This document shows, in pieces, positions 31,048 through 39,125 of a DNA stretch of 64,000 bases. The stretch's first letter is position 1. Each line of letters starts with the position of its first letter. The notes under the pieces are model-generated. The model did not search any database, had not been told where the DNA came from, and was given only the letters and a program-made list of their open reading frames with translations. The DNA lies in contig CALJKW010000049.1 of NCBI GenBank assembly GCA_937980205.1, forward strand, positions 186,001 to 250,000, read 5' to 3'. The position numbers and the translations under genes were made by a program. The stretch comes from an uncultured Myxococcales bacterium. Lineage in GTDB: Bacteria; Myxococcota; Myxococcia; Myxococcales; Myxococcaceae.

Positions 31048-31928
31048 CAGCGCACCGACCTCACCACGAGCACGTCGCAGGGCGCCGCGGCGACCAGCCA
31101 CGAGGAGACCCCGCCCAGCAGCGCCTCCGCGAGCGACGACCGGCCCCGCGAGCCCACCACGAGCAGGTCTGCCTCGCGCCGCACGGCCTCGGTGAGCATC
31201 ACCTGCCGCGCATCTCCGCGCAGCACCGCGCGCTGCCACGGCGCCCGACCCGGCCCCAGCCGCGCCACCAGCGCGTCGAGCCGGGCCTGCGCGTCGGCGC
31301 GATACTCCTTGCGCAGGTCGGCCAGGCCCGCCGCCGACAGCGCCGGCTTCACCAGCGATTCGAACGAGACGTCGAACGCGTGCGCGAGCGTGAGGGCCAC
31401 GTCGTCCGAGCACACCTGCTGCGCCGCGCGGACGACGCGCTCGGCCGAGGGCTCGAGATCCACCCCCACCAGCGGCCGCCGATAGGCCCCTCTCACCGGG
31501 GCCTGCACCACCAGCACCGGAACCCTCGTGACGCGGACCAGCCGGTCTGCCGTCGACCCGATGAGCAGGTCGCGCACCGGCCGCTCGCCGTGCCGGCCGA
31601 CGACGATGAGCTGCGCCCCGAGCGACCGCGCGAGCCGGTCGAGCTCGGCGTAAGGGCGGCCCTGGCCGCGCTCCGAGGTGACGACCGCGCGCGGCGCCAC
31701 CACGGCCTTCTTGAGCATCGCGGCGTGGCGGCTGAGCTGCCGTTGCGCGGCCCGCTCGACCTCTTCCGCCGCGCGGGCCGGCAGGCGCTCGGGCATCACG
31801 TGCACGAGGCTCAGCCGCGCCCCCGCCTGAAGCGGCAGCGACGCGGCGCGGAGCGCGGCTCTCGTCGCGCCTTCGGAGAAGTCGGTCGCGACGAGCACGT
31901 GCGCGAGTGGGGCGGGGCGGTCGTTCAT
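31047..31928 (-). CDS. Tandem universal stress protein (UspA x2)
   Basis: A 293-residue protein with two Usp domains (about 10-145 and 150-290). Both keep the ATP-binding loop pattern G-x2-G-x9-G-S/T or a close form: VVGRHGERPVRDLLIGSTA in the first and VVGSRGRSSLAEALLGGVSS in the second. It is therefore the one Usp of the three in this window likely to bind ATP. It is the first gene of an operon with nhaA. Its leader holds a small inverted repeat and two TCTTCGAA repeats. Confidence 0.85.
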   Translation of the reverse strand: MNDRPAPLAHVLVATDFSEGATRAALRAASLPLQAGARLSLVHVMPERLPARAAEEVERAAQRQLSRHAAMLKKAVVAPRAVVTSERGQGRPYAELDRLARSLGAQLIVVGRHGERPVRDLLIGSTADRLVRVTRVPVLVVQAPVRGAYRRPLVGVDLEPSAERVVRAAQQVCSDDVALTLAHAFDVSFESLVKPALSAAGLADLRKEYRADAQARLDALVARLGPGRAPWQRAVLRGDARQVMLTEAVRREADLLVVGSRGRSSLAEALLGGVSSWLVAAAPCDVLVVRSVR

Positions 31929-31936
31929 GGTCGTTG

Positions 31937-31967
31937 CACGAGTCTTCGAAAGGCTCGTGTCTTCGAA
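31937..31967. repeat. Leader hairpin and direct repeats before usp-nhaA
   Basis: CACGAG (31937-31942) pairs with CTCGTG (31954-31959), 9 bases before the start codon at 31928. GTCTTCGAA occurs twice (31942-31950 and 31959-31967), 17 bases apart. It could be an operator or a leader hairpin near the ribosome site; no match to a known operator. Confidence 0.4.
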
Positions 31968-32103
31968 GAGCTGGCGGCCCGACCAGCTCGTTGCCTGCGG
32001 CCCCGACGAAGGCCCGCACCCTTACGCGTTGTCGCTCCCGCTTTAACTGCGGCGTCGGGAGGGCGCCAGCCGGATCTGCTGGACCTGCGCGCTGCGAGTC
32101 GCC

Positions 32104-32904
32104 ATGTCCCCGGGCATGACACCGCGCCTCACCCTCGACGCCGGCGTCGCGGTCGCGCTCGGCGTGTCGGCGGCGGTCGCGCTGTTCGGCCCGCTCGCCG
32201 CGGCCCTCGTGTTCCGCCGCCGCACCGGCGCGCCGTGGCTCGCGCTGGGCGCCGGCGCGCTCACGTTCTTCGTCTCGCAGTGCGTGCTGCGGCTGCCGTG
32301 GCAGATCGGCGTCGGCGTCTGGCTCAAGGACGACTTCGCGAAGTCCTCTGCCCTCGCGATGGCGTGGGTCGTCTTCTCCTGCCTCACCGCCGGCCTGTTC
32401 GAGGAGACCGGCCGCTGGCTCGCCTTCCGGCGCGCGCTCACGGCGGAGCGCAGCTGGCGCGCGGGCGTCATGTTCGGGCTCGGCCACGGCGGCCTCGAGG
32501 CCATGCTGCTCATCGGCCTGTCGCTGGCGGGCAACCTCGTGCTCTACGTGCTGCTCGCGAGCGGCGCGGCGCTGCCCCTGCCCGCCGAAGCGCTCGACGC
32601 CGTGACGAAGCAGTTCGCGGCGCTCACGCCCGCCCTCGCGCTGATGGGCGGCCTCGAGCGCATCTCGTCGATGTGCGTGCACGTCGCGCTCTCGCTCGCG
32701 GTGCTGCGTGCGGTGCGCGACCGCTCGCCGCGGTGGTACTGGGCGGCCGTCGCCTTCCACGCGCTGTCGAACTTCGCCGGCGTCACCGCGACGAAGGCCT
32801 GGGGCGCGTTCGCCGGTGAGGCGGTCATCGGCGTCTTCGCGGTGGCGGCCGTCGCCTTCGTGCTCGCCGAACGGCAGCGCCCGGCTGCTATGAATGCACC
32901 GTGA
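32104..32904 (+). CDS. YhfC-type membrane protein (possible glutamic intramembrane protease)
   Basis: A 266-residue protein with about seven spans. ATG 32104 or the second ATG 32116 may be the start. Conserved features of the YhfC family are LTAGLFEETGRWLAFR in one helix and FGLGHGGLEAMLL in a later one, with a further WAAVAFHALSN. The Glu, Glu and His residues inside helices resemble those of CAAX-type membrane proteases. The substrate is unknown. It is coupled to the next gene by GTGA. Confidence 0.7.
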   Translation: MSPGMTPRLTLDAGVAVALGVSAAVALFGPLAAALVFRRRTGAPWLALGAGALTFFVSQCVLRLPWQIGVGVWLKDDFAKSSALAMAWVVFSCLTAGLFEETGRWLAFRRALTAERSWRAGVMFGLGHGGLEAMLLIGLSLAGNLVLYVLLASGAALPLPAEALDAVTKQFAALTPALALMGGLERISSMCVHVALSLAVLRAVRDRSPRWYWAAVAFHALSNFAGVTATKAWGAFAGEAVIGVFAVAAVAFVLAERQRPAAMNAP

Positions 32905-34964
32905 CCGAGGAGCCGGACCTCGCCGCCGCGGCAAACCTGCTGGTGCCGGGCAACTTCGCGACGCGGTTCGCGCGGGGCAACCTGCGCGAGCGGCGCGCCA
33001 TGCGCTTGAGAGAGCTGCTCGCGCGCCTCGGCCCCGAGCTGTCTCCAGCTCAGTTCACCGAGTGGCTCGAAGACCTCTTCCATTGGCTGCGCGAGCGCGG
33101 CCGGCTTCCGGAGCAGCGGCCCGGCGAGCCCACCGCCGAGGCGCGGCTGCGCACGCTGTTCGAGGCGCTCGAGCACCTGCCCGAGCGGGTCGCGCACCTT
33201 CGCGCCGCCGTCGCGCGCCTCTTCGCCGAGTCCCGCGGCGTCACCCTCTTCACCGACGTCGGAGTCCCTTCGCGGCAGGGCTTCTTCTCCGAGGCGGTCG
33301 ACCGTGCGTCGCGCTCTCTGTTGCCCGACCCGCCCGTCGAGGGCGACCTCGCCGCGGTGCTCACCCGCTTGTTCGAAGACCGGCGCGCCGTCGAGTGGTT
33401 CGAGGCGCTGTCGCCGGAACAGCTCGCGGCGCTGTTCCGCCTGCTCGCGATGCCCGAGGGCGAGAAGCTCGCGCCGCTCGTGCACGACATGGCCGAGGCG
33501 GCCGTGGTGCTCGCCTTGCGCGTCGCGAACCACGGGCTCGCCAACGACGTGCGCGAGCGCTCGCCGAAGGGCCCCGTCGACGAGTCCCCGTTCTACAAGC
33601 TCCCGCCCGGCGTACGCGCGGCGGTGAGCGAACGCGGCACCGCGGCCGCGACCTGCCGCGAGCTCATCGCCGCCTGCCGCAGGCGCGCGAACGAGGTCGA
33701 GGCGTCGCTCGAGCGAACCGGCGTCAGCGTCGACCTCGTGTACCGGCTCGACCTCATGCGCCGCCAGCTCGATCGGCTCTACACGCTGCTCGGCCTGGTC
33801 GCGCCGGCGGGCGGCGCTGTCGCCGAGGGCGCCGCGGTGCGGCTGTTGCTCACCCTCGTCCGCGGCGCGTACCGCGACCGCAGCCCGCTCGAGCTGTTGC
33901 GCACGTCGACCCGGCTGCTCGCGCGTCGCGTCGTCGACGCCGCCGCGCACAGCGGAGAGCGCTACGTCACCAAGACTCCCGCCGAGTACCACGCGCTCGT
34001 CGGCTCGGCCGCGGGCGGCGGGCTCGTCACCGGCTTCACCGCGATGTTCAAGTTCATCGTCGGCTGGGCGGGCATGGCGCCGTTCTGGGAAGGCTTCTTC
34101 TTCTCGCTCAACTACGTCGGCTCGTTCATCACGATGCAGCTGCTGCACTTCTCGCTGGCGAGCAAGCAGCCGTCGATGACGGCCGCGCACCTCGCCAGAG
34201 CCCTCGGCGAGGGGCCGAGCGAACAGCAGCAGCTCGAGCCGCTGGCCCACGAGGTCGCCCGCGCGGTGCGCTCGCAGTTCGCGGCGACGGTGGGAAATCT
34301 CGCGGTGGTGGTGCCCGTCGCGGTGCTCATCGACCTCGGGCTGCGCCAGGTGGCCGGCCGCGGGCTGTTGGACTCCGACTACGCCGACGGCGTCATCGCG
34401 TCGCTTCACCCCCTCGAGACGCTGCTCGTCCCCTGCGCCGTGCTCACCGGCGTCGCGCTGTGGGTGTCGAGCATCGCCGCGGGTACGCTGGAGAACTGGG
34501 CCGTCTACCGCCGGCTGCCGGCCGCCGTCGCCAGCCACCGCGGCGTGCGCGCGATGCTCGGAGACGACCGCGCGCGAAGGCTCTCCGGCTGGCTGCTCAC
34601 CCACGTCGCCGGCTTCGGCGGCAACCTGGCGCTCGGGCTGCAGATGGGCTTCGTGCCGACATTCGCGGCGTTCTTCGGTCTGCCGCTCACCTTGCCGCAC
34701 GTCTCCATCGCGACCGGTCAGCTCGCCTACGCCGGAGCCGCCCGCGGCCCCGAGGGCGTTCTCCACTCCGACTTCGGCTGGGCCGTCGCTGGCGTCGCGC
34801 TCGTCGGCCTGATGAACTTCGGCGTCAGCTTCGCGCTCGCGCTGTGGGTCGCCCTGCGCGCGCGGGCCGCGGGCGCGCTGGCCACCGTGAGGCTGGTGCG
34901 CGCAGTCGCCCGCCTGTTCCTGCGCCGCCCGACCGACTTCTTCTTCCCGCCGCCGTCGTCGTGA
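32901..34964 (+). CDS. Gcr-like (site-specific recombinase family name) membrane protein
   Basis: A 687-residue protein with a GTG start overlapping the upstream TGA. Residues 1-330 are soluble and helical. The membrane part begins with GGGLVTGFTAMFKFIVGWAG and continues FWEGFFFSLNYVGSF, then LLHFSLASKQPSMTAAHLA, typical of the family named after Neisseria Gcr (site-specific recombinase). Despite that name the protein is membrane-embedded and no recombinase catalytic Tyr or Ser motif is visible. Several further spans occupy 430-660. The biological role is unclear; it should not be read as a mobile-element gene. Confidence 0.75.
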   Translation: MTEEPDLAAAANLLVPGNFATRFARGNLRERRAMRLRELLARLGPELSPAQFTEWLEDLFHWLRERGRLPEQRPGEPTAEARLRTLFEALEHLPERVAHLRAAVARLFAESRGVTLFTDVGVPSRQGFFSEAVDRASRSLLPDPPVEGDLAAVLTRLFEDRRAVEWFEALSPEQLAALFRLLAMPEGEKLAPLVHDMAEAAVVLALRVANHGLANDVRERSPKGPVDESPFYKLPPGVRAAVSERGTAAATCRELIAACRRRANEVEASLERTGVSVDLVYRLDLMRRQLDRLYTLLGLVAPAGGAVAEGAAVRLLLTLVRGAYRDRSPLELLRTSTRLLARRVVDAAAHSGERYVTKTPAEYHALVGSAAGGGLVTGFTAMFKFIVGWAGMAPFWEGFFFSLNYVGSFITMQLLHFSLASKQPSMTAAHLARALGEGPSEQQQLEPLAHEVARAVRSQFAATVGNLAVVVPVAVLIDLGLRQVAGRGLLDSDYADGVIASLHPLETLLVPCAVLTGVALWVSSIAAGTLENWAVYRRLPAAVASHRGVRAMLGDDRARRLSGWLLTHVAGFGGNLALGLQMGFVPTFAAFFGLPLTLPHVSIATGQLAYAGAARGPEGVLHSDFGWAVAGVALVGLMNFGVSFALALWVALRARAAGALATVRLVRAVARLFLRRPTDFFFPPPSS

Positions 34965-34967
34965 GCG

Positions 34968-35339
34968 TCAGCCGGCCCGCGCCCGCTGCAGAGGCTGCCG
35001 GGCGAGCACGCCGAGAAACGCGTGACGCAGGTTGTCGAGCGGCCCGTCGAGCGCGCAGATGACGTGCGCTCCCGCCAGCGCCGCGCGCTGGGCCATGCGC
35101 TCGTCGCCGAGCGCCATCACCGCGACGATGGGGGCCCCGAACGCCGCGCGCTTCGCGAGCTCGAGCACGCCGAAGACGTCGCCCTGACGCACGATGGCGA
35201 AGACGAGATCGGGGTGGACCGTGCCGCTCTCGTGCAGCTCGAGCTCGACCCGCAAGTCCAACAGCACGTCGACGAGCAGGGCGCGAAAGGCGTCGGATTC
35301 CCCCATCAGAACGGCGGTCAAGCGGCGGTGCGGAGCCAT
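34968..35339 (-). CDS. Degenerate receiver-domain protein under a sigma54 promoter
   Basis: A 123-residue protein. ATG 35339 is chosen because a -24/-12 promoter at 35353-35368 predicts a transcript start near 35342; an open frame further upstream is excluded. The fold reads as a response-regulator receiver (RRLTAVLMGESDAFRALLVDVLL at the start, PDLVFAIVRQGDVFGVLELA in the middle, FGAPIVAVMALGD next). The usual phospho-acceptor Asp position reads Ala or Ile (VFAIV), and the conserved Lys-Pro is replaced (CALDGPLD). It is therefore a pseudo-receiver, probably binding a partner rather than being phosphorylated. No output domain. Confidence 0.6.
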   Translation of the reverse strand: MAPHRRLTAVLMGESDAFRALLVDVLLDLRVELELHESGTVHPDLVFAIVRQGDVFGVLELAKRAAFGAPIVAVMALGDERMAQRAALAGAHVICALDGPLDNLRHAFLGVLARQPLQRARAG

Positions 35340-35352
35340 CTCGAGGCGACCT

Positions 35353-35368
35353 CGCAAGAGCCGGGCCA
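35353..35368 (-). promoter_or_regulatory. Sigma54 promoter (class A) for the pseudo-receiver
   Basis: Minus strand TGGCCCGGCTCTTGCG; GG and GC 10 bases apart, -12 TTGCG. Predicted start is about 3 bases before ATG 35339. Confidence 0.7.
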
Positions 35369-35410
35369 GCGCGGCCCCCACGAGACCCGGGCGCTTCTCC
35401 GACCGGCGGC

Positions 35411-35445
35411 GTTGCACGGTGCGGCGCGACGTTGCCGTTTGCAAC
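35411..35445. promoter_or_regulatory. Class A upstream element pair before the pseudo-receiver
   Basis: Half-sites GTTGCAC at 35411 and TTTGCAAC at 35438-35445, with GTGCGGCGCGAC between. Read on the minus strand it closely matches the block before the gene at 40075 (GTTGCAAACGGC, a short gap, TCGCGCCGCACC, TGCAAC). It lies 43-77 bases before the -24 element. Confidence 0.6.
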
Positions 35446-35459
35446 GCGTTACGCGCCCG

Positions 35460-36824
35460 CTACGTCTCGCCGTGCCCCTTGCTGCGGCGGTGAATCGTCG
35501 AGACGTCGATGCCGAGCAGCTCGGCGGCGCGCGTCTTGTTTCCGCCGCACTGGGCGATGGCCCACGCGATGTACTCGGCCTCGAGCTGCTTGAGCGGCAC
35601 CACGCCCTGCCGCTTGAGGTCGAACGACGGGTCGGCGAGCGGCCCGGCGCTGAGGGCGCGGTCGAGGTCTTCACGCGTCGCGCGCGGCGAGCTGCCGATG
35701 ACCACCAGGCGCTCGACGAGGTTCTCGAGCTCGCGCACGTTGCCCGGCCAGCTCCTCGCGGCGAGCGCCGAGATGAGGTCGGGGGCGAGCTCCTGCACGC
35801 GGGCCGACGGGTTGCGCTCGCGCGCGCGGGCGAGGAAGTGCTCGACCAGCAGCGGCACGTCCTGCACGCGGTCGCGCAGCGGCGGCACCGTCACCGGCAC
35901 GACGTTGAGCCGGTAGAACAGGTCCTGCCGGAACGTCTTCTCCTGCACCGCCTGCGCGAGGTCGCGGTGGGTGGCGGCGATGACGCGCACGTCGACCTTC
36001 TTGATCTCGTCCGAGCCGACCGCGCGCACCTCGCCCTCTTCCAGCACGCGCAACAGCCGCGCCTGCAGGGCGAGCGGCATGTCGCCGATCTCGTCGAGCA
36101 GGAGCGTGCCCCCGTCGGCCTCGACGAACAGGCCCCGCCGCGCCGAGGTCGCGCCGGTGAAGGCGCCCTTCACGTGGCCGAACAGCTCGGACTCGAGCAG
36201 GGCCTCGGGCAGCGCGGTGCAGTTGAGCGCCACGAACGGCCCCTCGCGGCGCGGCCCCTCGAGGTGAATGGCGCGGGCGACGAGCTCCTTGCCGGTGCCG
36301 GTCTCTCCGCAGACGAGCACCGAGGCGCTCGACGCCGCGACGCGCTCGACGAGCTCGAACAGCCGCTGCATCGGCGGGCTCTTGCCGATGATGGCGCCGA
36401 GGCTCGACCGCTCGCGCGCGAGCCGCTTGAGCGACTTGTTCTCGCTGCGCAGCCGGCGCTCGGAGAGGGCGCGGCCCACCAGCGACGTCACCTCGTCGAG
36501 GCGGAACGGCTTCGTCAGGTAGTGGTAGGCGCCGAGCTTGATGGCGGTGATGGCGGTGTCGATGGCGCCGAACGCCGTCATGATCAGCACCGGCAGCTCG
36601 GGGTCGTTCTTCTTCAGCTGCTTGAGCAGGTCGAAGCCGTCGACCTGCTCCATGCGCAGGTCGCTGATGACCAGGTCGAAGACGTGCTTCTCGGCGAGCT
36701 CGAGCGCCCGCTTCGCGCTCGCGGCCGTCTCGACCGCGTAGCCGGCGTCGGTGAGGTCGTCGGCGAGCACGCGCGCCATCTCGAGCTGGTCGTCGACGAC
36801 GAGGATGCGCGCTTCAGGCGGCAT
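35460..36824 (-). CDS. NtrC-type sigma54 activator, second pair (RR2)
   Basis: A 454-residue response regulator. ATG 36824 overlaps the HK2 stop by 11 bases. Receiver: VVDDQ, phospho-acceptor Asp in LVISDLRM, Lys in YLTKPF. AAA+ domain: Walker A GETGTGKE, GAFTGA loop, DEIGDMPLALQARLLRVLE, and RQDLFYRL. HTH: GGNKTRAAELLGIDVSTIHRR, differing from RR1 by one residue over the core helix-turn-helix. The operon starts at a sigma54 promoter with class B upstream elements, so RR2 probably activates its own operon and other class B genes. Confidence 0.93.
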   Translation of the reverse strand: MPPEARILVVDDQLEMARVLADDLTDAGYAVETAASAKRALELAEKHVFDLVISDLRMEQVDGFDLLKQLKKNDPELPVLIMTAFGAIDTAITAIKLGAYHYLTKPFRLDEVTSLVGRALSERRLRSENKSLKRLARERSSLGAIIGKSPPMQRLFELVERVAASSASVLVCGETGTGKELVARAIHLEGPRREGPFVALNCTALPEALLESELFGHVKGAFTGATSARRGLFVEADGGTLLLDEIGDMPLALQARLLRVLEEGEVRAVGSDEIKKVDVRVIAATHRDLAQAVQEKTFRQDLFYRLNVVPVTVPPLRDRVQDVPLLVEHFLARARERNPSARVQELAPDLISALAARSWPGNVRELENLVERLVVIGSSPRATREDLDRALSAGPLADPSFDLKRQGVVPLKQLEAEYIAWAIAQCGGNKTRAAELLGIDVSTIHRRSKGHGET

Positions 36825-38904
36825 GGCTGCCCACCTCGCCCTTGGCCTGCGCCTGCGCGAGCGGCCACAGCACCGAGACCCGCGTGCCGCGGCCGACCTC
36901 GCTCGACAGCTCGATTCTGCCGCCGTGGTTGCGCACGATCTGCGCCGCGACGGTGAGCCCCAGGCCCGTGCCCTGACCGCCCTTCTTGGTGGTGAAGAAC
37001 GGGTCGAACACGCCCTGGCGCTGGTCCTCGGGAATCCCGCAGCCGTCGTCGTTCACGTCGATGCGCAGCGACCGCCACGCGTCGGAGGCGACCTCGGCCG
37101 AGACCGTCACGTGGCCGCCGTCGCGGCACGCGTCGAAGGCGTTCATCACCACGTTGAGCAGCACCTGCTGCAACTGGTCGGGGTCGGCCGACACGTTCGG
37201 CAGCTGCGGCGGCAGCCGGACCTCGAGCTTCACCTTCCGCCGCTGCGCCTCGTACCGCATCACGTCGTCGAGCCACACCGCGAGCTGCGCGGGCGACACG
37301 GGCCTCACCGACGCCGGCCGCACCCGCGCGAAGTCGAGCATCTGGCGGATGGTGCGCGTGACGCGGTCGATCTGCTCGATGATGACGGTGAGGCCGCCCG
37401 CCTGCGCGTGCGAGCTGCCGAGCTTGCCGAGCACGTATTCGGCTCGCGCACGGACGATGCCGAGCGGCGTGCCCACCTCGTGGGCGAGGCCCGCAGCCAG
37501 CACTCCGATGGTCGCGAGCTTCTCGGCGCGCAGCAGCTGCGACTCGAGCGAGCGCACCTCGCTCACGTCCTCGAACACCAGCAGCGCCCGGGTGTCGTCG
37601 TACGCCTCGCCGAGCGGAACCGCGTGCACGCTGTACTGCGCCTCGTTCCCGAACAGCGCCAGCCGCTCGCCGTGAATGCTCTGCACCGCGCGCTTCTCGT
37701 TCGCGGCCGCGACGAGCGCCGTGAGCCGCTCGAGCACCGACGCCGGAGCCTCGGGCAGCACCGCCCCGAGCGGAGACGGCAGGTGGACCTGGGGTGAGCG
37801 GTCGCGCAGCACGCGGTTGAGCGACGTCACCTCGAGCTTCGACGAGAGGCTCATGACGCCGGCGGGAATGGCGTCGAGCGTCTTCTCGGTGCGCTCGCGC
37901 ATGCGCGCGAGGGCTTCGGCCTGCAAGAGCCGCTCTTCGGTGCGGGCCGAGCGCCGGGCCGTCACGACGGCGAAGACTCCGAACACCAGCAGCAGCACCG
38001 CGATGGCGCTCGCGGCGGCGACGAGGCGGCCGGTGACGTTGCGCTCGGTCTCGCGCAGCGTCGCGGTCGAGGTCAGCATGACGAGGCTCCACTGGCCCAG
38101 GCCGTCGGTCTGCAGCGGCGCGTACGTACCGACGAGGTCGGCGTCGCCGAGGCCCAGCGCAACGGCCTCACCCGCCCGCACCCACTCGGTGCCGCGCTCG
38201 TTGCGGCGAACCGCGGCGAGGATGCGCTGCAGGGAGTGGGGCAGGGCTCCCCGCGTCACGGCGTCGACGAGCGCGGGGTGGCTCGGCGCCGAAGGCCGGC
38301 CGTGCGGACCCAGCAACAACAGGTGCGTCGAGGGGTCCGAGGCGAGCATGCCGAGCTTCGACATCAGCCGGTCGGAGTCGACGACGAGCGCGAGCGCGTG
38401 CGCCCGCTCACCGACCACGGCCAGCGCGATGATGCGCCGCGACCGCGTGCCGTTGGTCTTGAGCGGCGACGAGATCTGCAGGTCCCCCGGCCGCGCCAGC
38501 GCGCGCTCGGCCATCGCGAAGAGCTCGGCGCGCGACTCGAGCGGCTCCTGGTGGCGCGGGTTCTCGACCGCGAGCTGCTCGACGCCCGACACGTCGTAGA
38601 CCACCAGCCGCTGCAGGTGCTCGCTCGAGGCGAGCAGCGCGGCGAGCTCGCTCTCGGGCCGGCCGCGCTGCACGAGCTCGCTCGCCATGCGCAGCACGAC
38701 GGCCACGCCTTCGAGGTCGCGGCGCGTGAGCTCGACGGCCTCATCGAGGTGCACCAGGCGCTCGGCGCCGAAGCGCTCGGTGATCTGCCGCCGGTCGCGC
38801 TCGATGAGGTGCACCGCGCCGGCCACCACCAGCGCGAGCAGCACGCACCACACCACCGCGGCCGCCGCCGCCCGCCGCCGGGGATGACCCTTGGTGGGGC
38901 TCAT
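36814..38904 (-). CDS. NtrB-like histidine kinase with extracytoplasmic and PAS-like domains (HK2)
   Basis: A 696-residue kinase. ATG 38904 (MSPTKGHPRRRAAAAAVVW) is preferred over an upstream extension that would cover the promoter region. Spans at about 14-32 and 285-310 enclose a large extracytoplasmic sensor domain. A PAS-like segment follows (MRERTEKTLDAIPAGVMSLS), then the phospho-acceptor His in LAAGLAHEVGTPLGIV, and ATPase boxes NVVMNAFDACRDGG, NDDGCGIPED, DPFFTTKKGGQGTGLGL. It pairs with RR2. The ligand is unknown. It diverges from the Usp gene at 39126 across a shared promoter region with two sigma54 promoters. Confidence 0.9.
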   Translation of the reverse strand: MSPTKGHPRRRAAAAAVVWCVLLALVVAGAVHLIERDRRQITERFGAERLVHLDEAVELTRRDLEGVAVVLRMASELVQRGRPESELAALLASSEHLQRLVVYDVSGVEQLAVENPRHQEPLESRAELFAMAERALARPGDLQISSPLKTNGTRSRRIIALAVVGERAHALALVVDSDRLMSKLGMLASDPSTHLLLLGPHGRPSAPSHPALVDAVTRGALPHSLQRILAAVRRNERGTEWVRAGEAVALGLGDADLVGTYAPLQTDGLGQWSLVMLTSTATLRETERNVTGRLVAAASAIAVLLLVFGVFAVVTARRSARTEERLLQAEALARMRERTEKTLDAIPAGVMSLSSKLEVTSLNRVLRDRSPQVHLPSPLGAVLPEAPASVLERLTALVAAANEKRAVQSIHGERLALFGNEAQYSVHAVPLGEAYDDTRALLVFEDVSEVRSLESQLLRAEKLATIGVLAAGLAHEVGTPLGIVRARAEYVLGKLGSSHAQAGGLTVIIEQIDRVTRTIRQMLDFARVRPASVRPVSPAQLAVWLDDVMRYEAQRRKVKLEVRLPPQLPNVSADPDQLQQVLLNVVMNAFDACRDGGHVTVSAEVASDAWRSLRIDVNDDGCGIPEDQRQGVFDPFFTTKKGGQGTGLGLTVAAQIVRNHGGRIELSSEVGRGTRVSVLWPLAQAQAKGEVGSHAA

Positions 38905-38959
38905 GATCAGCACTGTCCCACTAACATCGGGCCGGGGCCCAGCGGGGCCGAAGACGCGA

Positions 38960-38975
38960 CGCAAGCCACGCGCCA
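38960..38975 (-). promoter_or_regulatory. Sigma54 promoter for HK2/RR2 (class B upstream elements)
   Basis: Minus strand TGGCGCGTGGCTTGCG, 10 bases between GG and GC. Predicted start near 38949, 45 bases before ATG 38904. The -12 is TTGCG rather than the TCGCA of most class B promoters. Confidence 0.7.
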
Positions 38976-39008
38976 CGCGCGGCGCCCCTGAACGGGCCGG
39001 CCATGCCT

Positions 39009-39040
39009 CGCATTCTGCGCCGGTGGGGTGGCGTTCTGCG
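39009..39040. promoter_or_regulatory. Class B upstream elements shared by HK2/RR2 and usp
   Basis: CGCATTCTGCG at 39009-39019 and GCGTTCTGCG at 39031-39040. The longer GCCTCGCATTCTGC around the first occurs again, inverted, before the MarR gene (51365-51379). The pair sits about 35-65 bases from both divergent -24 elements (38975 and 39075). Confidence 0.6.
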
Positions 39041-39074
39041 TCGCCCGAAGGCGGCGCCCCGTGCGCCAGGCGCG

Positions 39075-39090
39075 TGGCGCGAACCTCGCA
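39075..39090 (+). promoter_or_regulatory. Sigma54 promoter (class B) for usp 39126-39947
   Basis: TGGCGCGAACCTCGCA: GG and GC 10 bases apart, -12 TCGCA. Nearly identical to the promoter before the MarR gene (TGGCGCGAAGCTCGCA). Predicted start near 39101, with ribosome site AAGGAGG between it and the ATG. Confidence 0.72.
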
Positions 39091-39125
39091 GGAGCGCCCC
39101 GACCCCTTCTCCAAGGAGGCTGTGC

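Noticed and set aside
29698..32934. Long extension of nhaA on the minus strand
   Set aside because: The NhaA start at 31047 overlaps the Usp stop exactly; the upstream part is antisense to the YhfC gene.
32901..34964. Site-specific recombinase as evidence of a mobile element
   Set aside because: The family name is historical; the protein is membrane-embedded and no att sites or transposase lie nearby.
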